Shown: positions 27,162 to 35,137 of the stretch, piece by piece
How the letters are laid out: each line of letters opens with the position of its first letter
Numbering within the stretch: the first letter of the stretch is position 1
Source of the DNA: Donghicola tyrosinivorans
Lineage (GTDB): Bacteria; Pseudomonadota; Alphaproteobacteria; Rhodobacterales; Rhodobacteraceae
Length of the DNA stretch: 64,000 nt
Direction: 5' to 3'
Assembly (NCBI RefSeq): GCF_003003355.1
Contig: NZ_PVTQ01000011.1
Location: forward strand, 91,008-155,007
Notes under the pieces: generated by a model
The model's database searches: none
Told to the model about the DNA's origin: nothing
The model's input: the letters and a program-made list of their open reading frames with translations, nothing else
Program-made: the position numbers and the translations under genes

Positions 27162-28943
27162 TCAGTGGTTGTCGCGCGGCAGGTCCTTACACACTTTCTG
27201 ATAAGCGGTTGCCAGTTCCAGACAGCCCCCCTTGTCGAGCTGCCCCACGTGGGTGCGGTAGATCTCTTGCCACGGGGTCTGGTGCTTGATCTCGGGGGCT
27301 TCCCAAGCATCAATCCGCGCCTGCCACTCGGCCTCATCCACAAGGGCGTTCATGGTCGAGTTGTTCAGGTCCAGACGCACCATGTCACCGGTCTTCAGGT
27401 AGGCCAGACCGCCGCCCACAACCGATTCAGGCGAGGCGTTCAGGATCGACGGGCTTTCCGAAGTCCCCGACTGGCGACCATCGCCCACGGTGGGCAGGTG
27501 GTTGATCCCCTGCTTCAGCAGAGCATCTGGCGGCTGCATGTTGACGACTTCGGCGCTGCCCGGATAGCCCACGCAGCCCACACCACGGATGAACAGGATG
27601 CATTTCTCATCGATGTTCAGCGAGGCATCATTGATGCGATCGTGATAATCTTCGGGGCCTTCAAAAACGATGGCCCGCGCTTCATGCACGCCCTCGTCAC
27701 CGGGATGGGACAGAAAGCGCTTCTGGAAGTCCGCCGAGATCACCGAGGTCTTCATCAGCGCACTATCAAAGAGGTTGCCCGACAGCACCTTGAAGCCAGC
27801 GTTCTTGCGCAGCGGCGCGTCATAAGTGGTGATGACCTTCTGATCCTCAGAGCCCAGACCTTCAAGGTTCGCGCCCATGGTCTTACCAGTAGCAGTCATT
27901 GCGCCTTCGTGGATGTGACCAGCCTTTTTCAGTTCGGCCATCACGGCGGGAACGCCGCCTGCACGGAAGAAGCTTTCGCCCAGATATTCACCAGCAGGCT
28001 GCATGTTGACCATCAGCGGGATTTCGAACCCGACGGTCTGCCAGTCCTTCACATCCAGCTCGACGCCAGCGTGACGGGCAATCGCCTGAAGGTGCGGCGG
28101 GGCGTTCGTTGAACCGCCAATCGCGCTGTTGGTTTTGATTGCGTTTTCAAAGGCTTCATGGGTCAGGATGTCAGAGGGCTTAAGGTCCTCATAGACCATC
28201 TCAACGATCCGTTTACCGGTCTGATAAGCCATCTCCATCCGCTCGCGGAAGGGCGCAGGAATGGCCGAGTTACCGGTCAGCGACATGCCAAGAGCCTCGG
28301 CCATAGCGTTCATGGTCGACGCGGTGCCCATGGTGTTGCAATGCCCAAGAGAGGGCGCGGAAGAACACACACGGCTGATGAATTCGTCATAGTCAATCTC
28401 GCCTTCGGACAGCAGACGGCGGCTTTCCCAGACGATGGTGCCAGAGCCAGACCGCTTGCCTTTCCACCAGCCGTCCAGCATGGGACCGCCGTTCAGGGCA
28501 ATCGCGGGCAGGTCAGCCGTGGCCGCGCCCATCAGCATGGCGGGGGTGGTCTTGTCGCAACCGGTGGTCAGCACGACGCCGTCAATCGGGTAGCCGTGCA
28601 GAACCTCGACCAGCCCCAGATAGGCAAGGTTGCGGTCCAGCGCAGCGGTCGGGCGCTTGCCGGTTTCCTGAATGGGATGCACGGGGAATTCCATCGGCAC
28701 GCCGCCAGCGGCACGGATGCCGGCCTTGATACGGTCCATCAGGAAAACGTGGATCTTGTTGCACGGCGCAATATCCGAGCCGGTGTTCGCAATACCGATG
28801 ATCGGCTTGCCACCTTGCAGCTCTTCGCGGGTGTATTCCTGGTTCAGGTAACGCTCAAGATACAGCGCAGTCATGCCCGGATTATTCGGGTTATCGAACC
28901 ACTCTTGCGAGCGGAACTGCTTGTTCGCACGGGTATTAGACAT
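27162..28943 (-). CDS. IlvD/EDD-family sugar-acid dehydratase (L-arabonate/D-xylonate type)
   Basis: 593 residues. It dehydrates an aldonate to a 2-keto-3-deoxy acid using an Fe-S cluster and Mg2+. Three cluster cysteines are at C61 (DIAPCNKIH), C129 (TTGCDKTTPAM) and C202 (GHCNTMGTAST), the pattern of L-arabinonate and D-xylonate dehydratases. GGSTNAPPHLQAIARHAG and MVNMQPAGEYLGE, in place of the IlvD versions, also point to the sugar-acid branch. The start at 28943 has GGGAGGGG upstream; a longer frame to 29219 crosses the operator region and was rejected. Two GGTATACC sites lie in its promoter region. Confidence 0.92.
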   Translation of the reverse strand: MSNTRANKQFRSQEWFDNPNNPGMTALYLERYLNQEYTREELQGGKPIIGIANTGSDIAPCNKIHVFLMDRIKAGIRAAGGVPMEFPVHPIQETGKRPTAALDRNLAYLGLVEVLHGYPIDGVVLTTGCDKTTPAMLMGAATADLPAIALNGGPMLDGWWKGKRSGSGTIVWESRRLLSEGEIDYDEFISRVCSSAPSLGHCNTMGTASTMNAMAEALGMSLTGNSAIPAPFRERMEMAYQTGKRIVEMVYEDLKPSDILTHEAFENAIKTNSAIGGSTNAPPHLQAIARHAGVELDVKDWQTVGFEIPLMVNMQPAGEYLGESFFRAGGVPAVMAELKKAGHIHEGAMTATGKTMGANLEGLGSEDQKVITTYDAPLRKNAGFKVLSGNLFDSALMKTSVISADFQKRFLSHPGDEGVHEARAIVFEGPEDYHDRINDASLNIDEKCILFIRGVGCVGYPGSAEVVNMQPPDALLKQGINHLPTVGDGRQSGTSESPSILNASPESVVGGGLAYLKTGDMVRLDLNNSTMNALVDEAEWQARIDAWEAPEIKHQTPWQEIYRTHVGQLDKGGCLELATAYQKVCKDLPRDNH

Positions 28944-29018
28944 AATTTCCCCTCCCAAGAAAATCCCCCCGCCCCTGCGAATCCCGTTGCGGGGCGGCGG
29001 TTCTTCAACAAAACTCAT

Positions 29019-29030
29019 TTGGTATACCAA
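29019..29030. promoter_or_regulatory. Palindromic operator TTGGTATACCAA (site 3)
   Basis: Perfect 12-bp palindrome in the 145-base divergent promoter region between the IlvD-type dehydratase (minus) and the secreted protein gene (plus). Confidence 0.8.
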
Positions 29031-29044
29031 GTGCAAGATAATTT

Positions 29045-29054
29045 TGGTATACCA
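29045..29054. promoter_or_regulatory. Palindromic operator TGGTATACCA (site 4)
   Basis: Perfect 10-bp palindrome, centre 25 bp from site 3 and about 40 bp before the start at 29089. Two sites close together suggest control of both divergent units. Confidence 0.75.
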
Positions 29055-29088
29055 GAATCTGCGAGGCCACTCGCAAGGGAGGATACTT

Positions 29089-29565
29089 ATGACTTTTCGC
29101 ATGGGCGCGGTCTGCGCCGTATGCCTTGCTGCCTTCATGACACCGGCAACTGCCGAGGTCTCGATCGAGGCAGTGGACACCTGTCTGGAACAAGCGTTCA
29201 CAGCAGGTACAAACCCCAACGAATGCGTGGATCAGGCCCATCAGACCTGTGGCACCATGCCCGAGGATATGCACTCGGCCTCGGCCCTGTGCTTTACCAA
29301 AGCGCGTGAGGATTGGGGCGCAGGCATTGCCGCACAAATGGACGCGCTGAAGGCAAAAGCCGACGACAAAATCATGTCCATCGCGGGAATCGAGGTGAAG
29401 TACGATATCCTCTCCAGCCTGCTACAATGCGACCGGATGGAAGAGTTGAACCGCCTTTCCGACCAAAGCGGTGAGCTGATCCTGCGCCAGAAGGCTGGCT
29501 GCGAGTCCACTGCCTCAGGTCTGGCCTATGTGCGGCTGGTCTGGCGTTCGCGTTCGCTGAAATGA
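29089..29565 (+). CDS. Small secreted cysteine-containing protein (DUF1311/LprI-like, tentative)
   Basis: 158 residues with a Sec signal peptide ending near residue 22 (AFMTPATA). The mature part has cysteines in DTCLEQA, NECVDQA and QTCGTM, then LCFTKA, spaced roughly as in LprI-N/DUF1311 domains, and a downstream LLQCDRMEEL. RBS GGGAGGA; the start is 35 bases after operator site 4. It overlaps azlC by four bases. Function unknown, and why it belongs to a sugar-acid regulon is not clear. Confidence 0.6.
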   Translation: MTFRMGAVCAVCLAAFMTPATAEVSIEAVDTCLEQAFTAGTNPNECVDQAHQTCGTMPEDMHSASALCFTKAREDWGAGIAAQMDALKAKADDKIMSIAGIEVKYDILSSLLQCDRMEELNRLSDQSGELILRQKAGCESTASGLAYVRLVWRSRSLK

Positions 29566-30284
29566 CAGAACTGACCGCGCGAAGAGCCTTCTGGCGCGGC
29601 TATCTGGACTGTGCGCCCTTCATCCTGATCGTGATCCCCTATTCAATGCTGTTCGGAGTGGTGGCGCGGGATGCGGGACTGGATCTGTTCCAGACCATGT
29701 CGATGACCATTTTGGTGATCGCAGGGGCTGCGCAGTTCACAGCACTGGCGCTGCTGCAAGACAATGCACCGGTGTTCATCGCCCTGCTGACCGCTTTGGC
29801 GGTGAACCTGCGGATGGCGATGTATTCGGCAGCCCTTGTCCCGCACATCGGCCATGCACGGTTCAGCGTGCGGGCATTGATGGCCTATCTCATGGTGGAT
29901 CAGGCCTTTGCCGTCTGCGTAAAAACTTATGAAGAGCGCCCCGACATGCAGCCCGCCGCCAAGGTGGCTTATTACTTTGGCTGCATGATGCTGATCTGCC
30001 CGTTCTGGTACGGCTTTACATTCGTGGGTGCCTATGTGGGACAGGCCATTCCGGCCTCGCTGTCGTTGGATTTCGCCCTGCCTATCTGTTTCATAGCTTT
30101 GACCGGCCCGCTGCTGCGGTCGGTGCCGCACTATGTGGCGGCGCTGGTATCGGGCGTGGCGATCCTGTGCTTTGCGTGGGTGCCGTGGAACCTTGGCATC
30201 ATGGTCGCCGCAACACTGGCAATGATCAGCGGCGCACAGACAGAACTTTACCTGCGTCGCCGCGCGGCGAAGGGGGCGGCATGA
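29562..30284 (+). CDS. azlC: AzlC family permease
   Basis: 240 residues, mostly hydrophobic helices. AzlC-type features are the N-terminal FWRGYLDCAPF, IPYSMLFGVVARDAGLDL, GAAQFTALALLQ and NLRMAMYSAALVPHIG. AzlCD pairs export branched-chain amino acids (e.g. YgaZH in E. coli); the actual substrate here could differ. It is translated with the preceding gene (ATGA overlap) and with azlD (overlap 30281-30284). Confidence 0.88.
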   Translation: MTELTARRAFWRGYLDCAPFILIVIPYSMLFGVVARDAGLDLFQTMSMTILVIAGAAQFTALALLQDNAPVFIALLTALAVNLRMAMYSAALVPHIGHARFSVRALMAYLMVDQAFAVCVKTYEERPDMQPAAKVAYYFGCMMLICPFWYGFTFVGAYVGQAIPASLSLDFALPICFIALTGPLLRSVPHYVAALVSGVAILCFAWVPWNLGIMVAATLAMISGAQTELYLRRRAAKGAA

Positions 30285-30601
30285 TTTCCGATCTGGATTT
30301 CTGGGTTCTGACCATCCTTCTGGGGATCGGCACCTTTCTGATCCGCTTCTCGTTCCTCGGGATTTTCGGCGGCAAAAAGATGCCCGAATGGGCGCTGCTG
30401 CACCTGCGTTATGTGGGCGTTGCGGTGTTTCCTGCCATCTTCACACCGCTGGTGGTCTGGCCGCCAGCCACCGAAGGGCAGATCGATCCGATCCGCCTGA
30501 CCGCTGCCCTTGCCGCCTTGCTGGTGGGGCTACGGGTGAACGTCATTTTCTCCATCATTGCGGGCATGGGTACATTTTACGCCCTCCGCTTTTTCTTCTG
30601 A
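30281..30601 (+). CDS. azlD: AzlD family permease subunit
   Basis: 106 residues with three to four hydrophobic helices: WVLTILLGIGTFLIRFSFL, YVGVAVFPAIFTPLVVW and ALAALLVGLRVNVIFSIIAGM. Small partner of AzlC. The start is at 30281 (ATG overlapping the azlC stop); the frame extends further upstream but only inside azlC. Confidence 0.87.
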   Translation: MISDLDFWVLTILLGIGTFLIRFSFLGIFGGKKMPEWALLHLRYVGVAVFPAIFTPLVVWPPATEGQIDPIRLTAALAALLVGLRVNVIFSIIAGMGTFYALRFFF

Positions 30602-30617
30602 TTGAAAGGCCGAACAC

Positions 30618-31313
30618 ATGCTTGAAGAACCGCCCATCCTGCGCATCCGCCGCGGTTTCCCCCGCCCCACCGCCGCCCAGATCGAGGCGTTTCGCGGCGT
30701 TCCCACGGGTTTTGTCTGTGACGCGATGAATGGTGCAGGCTCGCTGGACACTGCCATCGCCCCCATCGGCGCGGCAACCACCAGCGGTCCCGTCGTTGGC
30801 ACTGCTGTCGTGGCTGACAATGGCCCGGCCGAAATCCTTGCCACAATGGCGGCTCTGTCATTGGTTCAGGAAGGTGACATTCTGCTGTCGGCTGTCCATG
30901 GCTATCAGGGAACATCCGCTTGTGGCGACCTGATCCTTGGGATGATGAAGAACAACGGCGTCACCGCCTTTGTCACTGACGGCCCCATGCGCGATGTCGA
31001 AGGCATCGAAGAGGTCGGCCTGCCTGCGTGGTGCACGGGCCTCAACCCGAATTCGCCCTATTCCAAAGGGCCGGGCGCAGTGGGCGATGCGGCTGTAATT
31101 GGCGGTCAGCGCGTGGCCAGCGGCGATATCATCGTGGCAGACCGCAGCGGCGTTGTGGTCATTCCCCACGCCAAGATCAACGAAACCATCAAAGCTTTGG
31201 AAGCAGTCAAAGCCGCCGAAGCGGCCTTTGAGGCCAAGGTCAAAGGCGGCGCAAAGACCTTCTTCGACCTTGATGCAATGGTGGCCGAGGGCAAGGCCAT
31301 CTGGATCGACTAA
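30618..31313 (+). CDS. RraA-like / 4-hydroxy-4-methyl-2-oxoglutarate aldolase family protein
   Basis: 231 residues. The fold is that of RraA and HMG/CHA aldolases: VCDAMNGAGSLD near residue 36, GTAVVADNGPAEI, LLSAVHGYQGTSACGDLI and the catalytic-type VTDGPMRDVEGIEEVGLP with a conserved Arg-Asp pair. Aldolases of this family split 4-hydroxy-2-oxo acids into pyruvate and a second keto acid with a divalent metal. Being in a sugar-acid regulon, an aldolase role for a keto acid is more likely than RNase E regulation. Confidence 0.82.
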   Translation: MLEEPPILRIRRGFPRPTAAQIEAFRGVPTGFVCDAMNGAGSLDTAIAPIGAATTSGPVVGTAVVADNGPAEILATMAALSLVQEGDILLSAVHGYQGTSACGDLILGMMKNNGVTAFVTDGPMRDVEGIEEVGLPAWCTGLNPNSPYSKGPGAVGDAAVIGGQRVASGDIIVADRSGVVVIPHAKINETIKALEAVKAAEAAFEAKVKGGAKTFFDLDAMVAEGKAIWID

Positions 31314-31332
31314 GCCCTGCCATCGGCTCAGG

Positions 31333-31358
31333 GGGGCGGGTTAGCCCTGCCCCTTTTT
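31333..31358 (+). terminator. Intrinsic terminator after the RraA-like gene
   Basis: GGGGCGGG, TTAG loop and CCCTGCCCC followed by five T. It overlaps the last codons and stop of the convergent gene at 31341-32264. Confidence 0.78.
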
Positions 31359-32264
31359 CACTTCTTCGGCCATGTTCATGCCGTTCATCTCGGCCACGAT
31401 ATCGCCAAGCATGGGCACATAATCACCGCCGCGCCCGATGGCCTCGGCATGGGTGTAGTACTGCTTGACCGCCGCCGCCATGATCCCCACCACACCTGCA
31501 TCTGAGGCCATGTTGTTGGCATAGCGCACGTCTTTCGAGGCGTTGGTGATCGTGAACAGATGCGCATTGCGATCGCGATCCACGGTGTACTTCATAAAGG
31601 TGTCGAAGAACCCGTTTCCTAGCCGGCTAGAGCCGATCACCTGCCGTACGATCTGCGGCGAGATACCGACCTTGGCGCCAAGCACGGTGGCCTCGGAATA
31701 AAGCGCCGCATAGCCCATCGCCATGAAGTTCATCAGCAGCTTCATCTTGTGACCTGATCCGGTGCCGCCCGTGCGGGTGATGTTGCCTGCCCAACATTGA
31801 ATCACCGGCTCAACCTTGGCGTAGGTGGCGTCATCGGCACCGACCATCGCGTCCAGATTGCCCTCTTCCGCTTCTTTCGGGGTTCGTCCCAAAGGCGCAT
31901 CCACCAGCGTGCCGCCCTTGGCCGCCAGTTCCTCTGCCAGCGCCATGGTCGAGGTCGGATCGGCGGTCGATGTCTCGATCACGATCAGCCCTTCGCGGGC
32001 ACCGGCCAGAATCCCGTCTTCATCGCGAAAGATCGCCTCAACTTGCGCCGAGTTCGACAGGCAGATGTGGATGATATCGCACTTTTCCGCCATCTCGCGG
32101 GCGCTGGCCACCTCGGCCGCGCCCATGCCGGTCAGGCTGTCCACAGGGGCACGGTTGCGGTTGCCCTTGATGAACAGCGTGTAGCCATTCTTGATGATGT
32201 TCTTGGCCATGCCGTGGCCCATGTAGCCAACGCCAATGAAACCGATAACCGGTTTGTCACTCAT
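31341..32264 (-). CDS. Beta-hydroxyacid dehydrogenase (3-hydroxyisobutyrate dehydrogenase family)
   Basis: 307 residues. N-terminal GFIGVGYMGHGMAKN dinucleotide motif, ETSTADPTST, DAPLGRTPKEAEEGNL, and the catalytic lysine in GSGHKMKLLMNFM near residue 172. NAD(P)+-dependent oxidation of a beta-hydroxy acid such as a tartronate, threonate or aldonate. Good RBS GGAGGAAAAG. Second gene of a unit with the SDR at 32298-33056 under operator site 5. It differs clearly from the LtnD-like paralogue at 45383-46285. Confidence 0.87.
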   Translation of the reverse strand: MSDKPVIGFIGVGYMGHGMAKNIIKNGYTLFIKGNRNRAPVDSLTGMGAAEVASAREMAEKCDIIHICLSNSAQVEAIFRDEDGILAGAREGLIVIETSTADPTSTMALAEELAAKGGTLVDAPLGRTPKEAEEGNLDAMVGADDATYAKVEPVIQCWAGNITRTGGTGSGHKMKLLMNFMAMGYAALYSEATVLGAKVGISPQIVRQVIGSSRLGNGFFDTFMKYTVDRDRNAHLFTITNASKDVRYANNMASDAGVVGIMAAAVKQYYTHAEAIGRGGDYVPMLGDIVAEMNGMNMAEEVKKGQG

Positions 32265-32297
32265 GTCTTTTCCTCCCCAGTAAAGACGGTGTGTGTT

Positions 32298-33056
32298 TTA
32301 CAGACTTGCGGTGATGCCCCCGTCCACGAACAGAGTATGTCCGTTCACGAAGGACGCGCCATCGGACGCAAGGAAGATGCAGGCCCCGACCAGCTCTTCG
32401 ACCTTGCCCCAGCGCCCTGCTGGGGTGCGCTTTTCCAGCCATGCGCTGAATTCAGGGTCCGCGACCAAAGCCGCGTTCAGGGGCGTATCAAAGTAGCCCG
32501 GCGCGATGGCGTTGCAGTTCAGACCATGCTTGGCCCAATCGGTTGCCATGCCCTTGGTCAGGTTGGTGATCGCCCCTTTCGAGGCTGTGTAGGGCGCAAT
32601 CCCCGGACGGGCCAGCATCGACTGTACCGAAGCGATGTTGATGATCTTACCTTTTCCACGCGGGATCATATGCTGCGCCACCGCCTGCCCCACATAGAAG
32701 GCCGAGTTCACATTGGTGCGCATTAGGCGATCAAAGGCATCCACCGGAAACTCTTCCAGCGGGGTACGGTGCTGCATTCCGGCGTTGTTCACCAGAATGT
32801 CGATGCCGCGGCCCATTTCATAGGCGGCCACTGCCTCTTTCACCGCTTTCGCATCGGTCACGTCAAAGATCAGCGTGTCCACCTGCGCGCCAGTGCTACG
32901 CAGCTCTTTCGCGGCCTCATCCAGACGATCGGGGTTGCGGGCGTTCAGGACAATCCGTGCCCCGGCCGCCGCCAAACCCTTGGCCAGCGCAAAGCCGATC
33001 CCCATCGACGAGCCCGTAATCAGGGCCGTCCGCCCGCTCAAATCAAACAGTTCCAT
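32298..33056 (-). CDS. SDR oxidoreductase, gluconate 5-dehydrogenase (IdnO)-like
   Basis: 252 residues. Cofactor loop TGSSMGIGFALA near residue 14, NARNPDRL (NADP-type basic residues), NNAGMQHRTPLEEF, catalytic Ser in IASVQSM and YTASK near 158. NNAGMQHR and PGYFDTPLN are seen in gluconate 5-dehydrogenases, which reduce 5-ketogluconate to gluconate. It is divergent from an L-idonate-dehydrogenase-like gene (33176), which forms 5-ketogluconate in E. coli, so the pair fits L-idonate use. The start at 33056 was chosen over longer upstream frames because it gives the canonical N-terminus. Confidence 0.86.
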   Translation of the reverse strand: MELFDLSGRTALITGSSMGIGFALAKGLAAAGARIVLNARNPDRLDEAAKELRSTGAQVDTLIFDVTDAKAVKEAVAAYEMGRGIDILVNNAGMQHRTPLEEFPVDAFDRLMRTNVNSAFYVGQAVAQHMIPRGKGKIINIASVQSMLARPGIAPYTASKGAITNLTKGMATDWAKHGLNCNAIAPGYFDTPLNAALVADPEFSAWLEKRTPAGRWGKVEELVGACIFLASDGASFVNGHTLFVDGGITASL

Positions 33057-33116
33057 GAATCCTCCATAGGCAGCGGTCTTGGGTGGTTGACAAACCTTAC
33101 CAAAATCGCCTTTTTG

Positions 33117-33132
33117 AAATGGTATACCATTT
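33117..33132. promoter_or_regulatory. Palindromic operator AAATGGTATACCATTT (site 5)
   Basis: Perfect 16-bp palindrome, the longest of the six, between the divergent SDR (start 33056) and the idnD-like gene (start 33176). TTGACA at 33087-33092 may be a -35 element for the plus-strand gene, but a convincing -10 was not found. Confidence 0.82.
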
Positions 33133-33175
33133 TGGCGATGATGCAAGTCGCCAACGGTTCGGGAGGAGACCGTCC

Positions 33176-34210
33176 GTGAAAGCGATTTATGCCCATGGCG
33201 CAAAAGATCTGCGCCTGACTGAGTGTGCCGTTGATCCATTGGGATCCGGCGATGTGCGTGTGCGTCTGGCCCGTGGCGGGATTTGCGGATCGGATCTGCA
33301 TTATTTCAACCACGGTGGCTTTGGCACCGTGCGCCTGAAAGAGCCCATGATTCTGGGCCATGAAGTGTCCGGCTATGTGGCCGAGGTCGGCGCAGATGTG
33401 ACCGGCGTAAAGGTGGGTGATCTGGTGGCCGTATCCCCGTCCCGCCCTTGCGGAGACTGTGTGGAATGTCATCGCGGCCTGCCGAATGAATGCCTGAACA
33501 TGCGGTTCTATGGCTCGGCCATGCCCTTCCCCCATATCCAAGGGGCCTTCCGCGAAGAGATCACCGTCATGGCCAGCCAGTGCCACGTGGCCACGGGCCT
33601 GAGCGCCGGTGAGGCCGCCATGGCCGAGCCGCTGTCGGTCTGTCTGCACGCTGTGCGCCGCGCGGGCCAGATGATGGGTGCGCGGGTGTTGGTGACGGGC
33701 TGTGGCCCCATCGGCCTTTTGACCATTCTTGCCGCCCGCCGTGCTGGCGCGGCTGAGATCATTGCAACCGACATCTCGGACAACTCACTGGCGATGGCGA
33801 AAAAGGTGGGCGCGGATGTGGTGTTGAACACCATGACAGATGCCGATGCGCTAGCCCCCTACAAGACCGGCAAAGGCACGCTGGACGTGCTGTTCGAATG
33901 CTCGGGCGCGGCGGTGGCTTTGGCGGGCGCGATCCCTGCCCTGCGGCCCCGCGGCGTGATCGTGCAGCTTGGCCTGTCGGGCGATATGCCCCTGCCGATG
34001 ATGCAGATCACAGCGAAAGAACTGGAGTTGCGCGGATCGTTCCGCTTCCACGAAGAATTCGCCGTGGCGGTCAAACTGATGGCCGCTGGCCTGATCGATG
34101 TGAAGCCCCTGATCACCCATGATTTCGCGCTGGACGATTTCCAGACCGCATTTGAGACCGCCAACGACCGCACGCAGGCGATCAAGGTCCAACTGGCCTT
34201 CGGCGCGTAA
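33176..34210 (+). CDS. Zinc-dependent alcohol dehydrogenase, L-idonate 5-dehydrogenase-like
   Basis: 344 residues (E. coli IdnD is about the same). Catalytic zinc ligands are Cys in GGICGSDLHY near residue 39 and His in LGHEVSG near 61. The structural zinc site is CGDCVECHRGLPNEC. The Rossmann motif is TGCGPIGLLTI. GICGSDLHYFNHGGFGTVRL is typical of IdnD. The start is GTG at 33176 with GGGAGGAG upstream; no ATG fits. It oxidises L-idonate or a similar hexonate at C-5. First gene of a five-gene unit (34221, 35138, 36518, 37695). Confidence 0.88.
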   Translation: MKAIYAHGAKDLRLTECAVDPLGSGDVRVRLARGGICGSDLHYFNHGGFGTVRLKEPMILGHEVSGYVAEVGADVTGVKVGDLVAVSPSRPCGDCVECHRGLPNECLNMRFYGSAMPFPHIQGAFREEITVMASQCHVATGLSAGEAAMAEPLSVCLHAVRRAGQMMGARVLVTGCGPIGLLTILAARRAGAAEIIATDISDNSLAMAKKVGADVVLNTMTDADALAPYKTGKGTLDVLFECSGAAVALAGAIPALRPRGVIVQLGLSGDMPLPMMQITAKELELRGSFRFHEEFAVAVKLMAAGLIDVKPLITHDFALDDFQTAFETANDRTQAIKVQLAFGA

Positions 34211-34220
34211 GGAGAGAGAC

Positions 34221-35135
34221 ATGACCAAACCCTATACCGGCATCTGGCCCGTCGCCCCCACCCCTTTCAATCCCGATGGCACCCTTGATCTGGAGGGGAT
34301 GAAGCGGGTTCTGGACTGCATGATCGATCAAGGCGTCGATGGCATCTGCATCCTTGCGAACTTCTCGGAACAGTTCCTGATCTCGGACGCGGAACGCGAG
34401 ACCCTGACCCGTCTGTGCCTTGAGCATGTGGCAGGCCGCGTGCCGGTCATCGTCACCATCAGCCACTACGCCACCCCCATCGTGGTCGAGCGGGCGCAAT
34501 TCGCCAAAGACCTTGGCGCGTCGATTGTCATGATGATGCCGCCCTATCACGGTGCGCTTCTGAAAGGCACGCCAGAGCAAACCTTCGAGCAGTTCCGCGC
34601 TGTGGGCGAAGTGGGCATCCCGATTATGCTGCAAGACGCGCCCCTTTCGGGCGTTGATCTTCCAGTGCCGCTGCTGGTCAAGATGGCGCAAGAGATCGAG
34701 ATGCTGAAGCTTTTCAAGATCGAATGCCCGCAGGCCGCGATGAAGCTGCGCGCGTTGAATGAACAAGGCGGCGATGCCATCGAAGGCCCCTTTGACGGCG
34801 AAGAGGCGATCACGCTGCTGGCCGATCTGGATGCAGGCTGCACCGGCACTATGACCAGCGCGATGATCCCCGACCTGATCGGCCCCATCGTGCGCGATTT
34901 CCTTGCGGGCAACCGTCAGGCTGCATTTGACGGCTACGCCCGCGTATTGCCTGCCGTGAACCACGAGAACCGCCAGTGCGGGTTCCGCTCGGCCAAGGCG
35001 GCGATGATGGAAGGCGGTGTGATCAAGTCCGACTTCTGCCGTCACCCCATCGCGCCGCTGCACCCCGCCACCCGCGCCATGCTGCTGGAATTGTTGAAAC
35101 CTCTGGACCCGATCGTCCTGAACTGGGGTAAGTAA
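34221..35135 (+). CDS. DHDPS/NAL-family lyase or dehydratase
   Basis: 304 residues, TIM barrel. The Schiff-base lysine is probably K166 in LKLFKIECP. The usual YNxP motif with the catalytic tyrosine is replaced by MLQDAP (residues 136-141), so this is not a classical dihydrodipicolinate synthase. N-terminal GIWPVAPTPFNPDG and ANFSEQFLISDAER replace the G-T/S-T-GE signature. The family contains 2-keto-3-deoxy-sugar-acid aldolases and L-2-keto-3-deoxyarabonate dehydratase, which suit this operon. RBS GGAGAGA. The exact reaction is open. Confidence 0.82.
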   Translation: MTKPYTGIWPVAPTPFNPDGTLDLEGMKRVLDCMIDQGVDGICILANFSEQFLISDAERETLTRLCLEHVAGRVPVIVTISHYATPIVVERAQFAKDLGASIVMMMPPYHGALLKGTPEQTFEQFRAVGEVGIPIMLQDAPLSGVDLPVPLLVKMAQEIEMLKLFKIECPQAAMKLRALNEQGGDAIEGPFDGEEAITLLADLDAGCTGTMTSAMIPDLIGPIVRDFLAGNRQAAFDGYARVLPAVNHENRQCGFRSAKAAMMEGGVIKSDFCRHPIAPLHPATRAMLLELLKPLDPIVLNWGK

Positions 35136-35137
35136 TT

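Noticed and set aside
28158..29309. A 383-codon plus-strand frame across the IlvD-type dehydratase and the operator region.
   Set aside because: Antisense to a gene with all three cluster cysteines; no family resemblance.
33087..33116. TTGACA as -35 of a promoter for the idnD-like gene.
   Set aside because: No acceptable -10 hexamer lies 16-18 bases downstream, so it was not called as a promoter.
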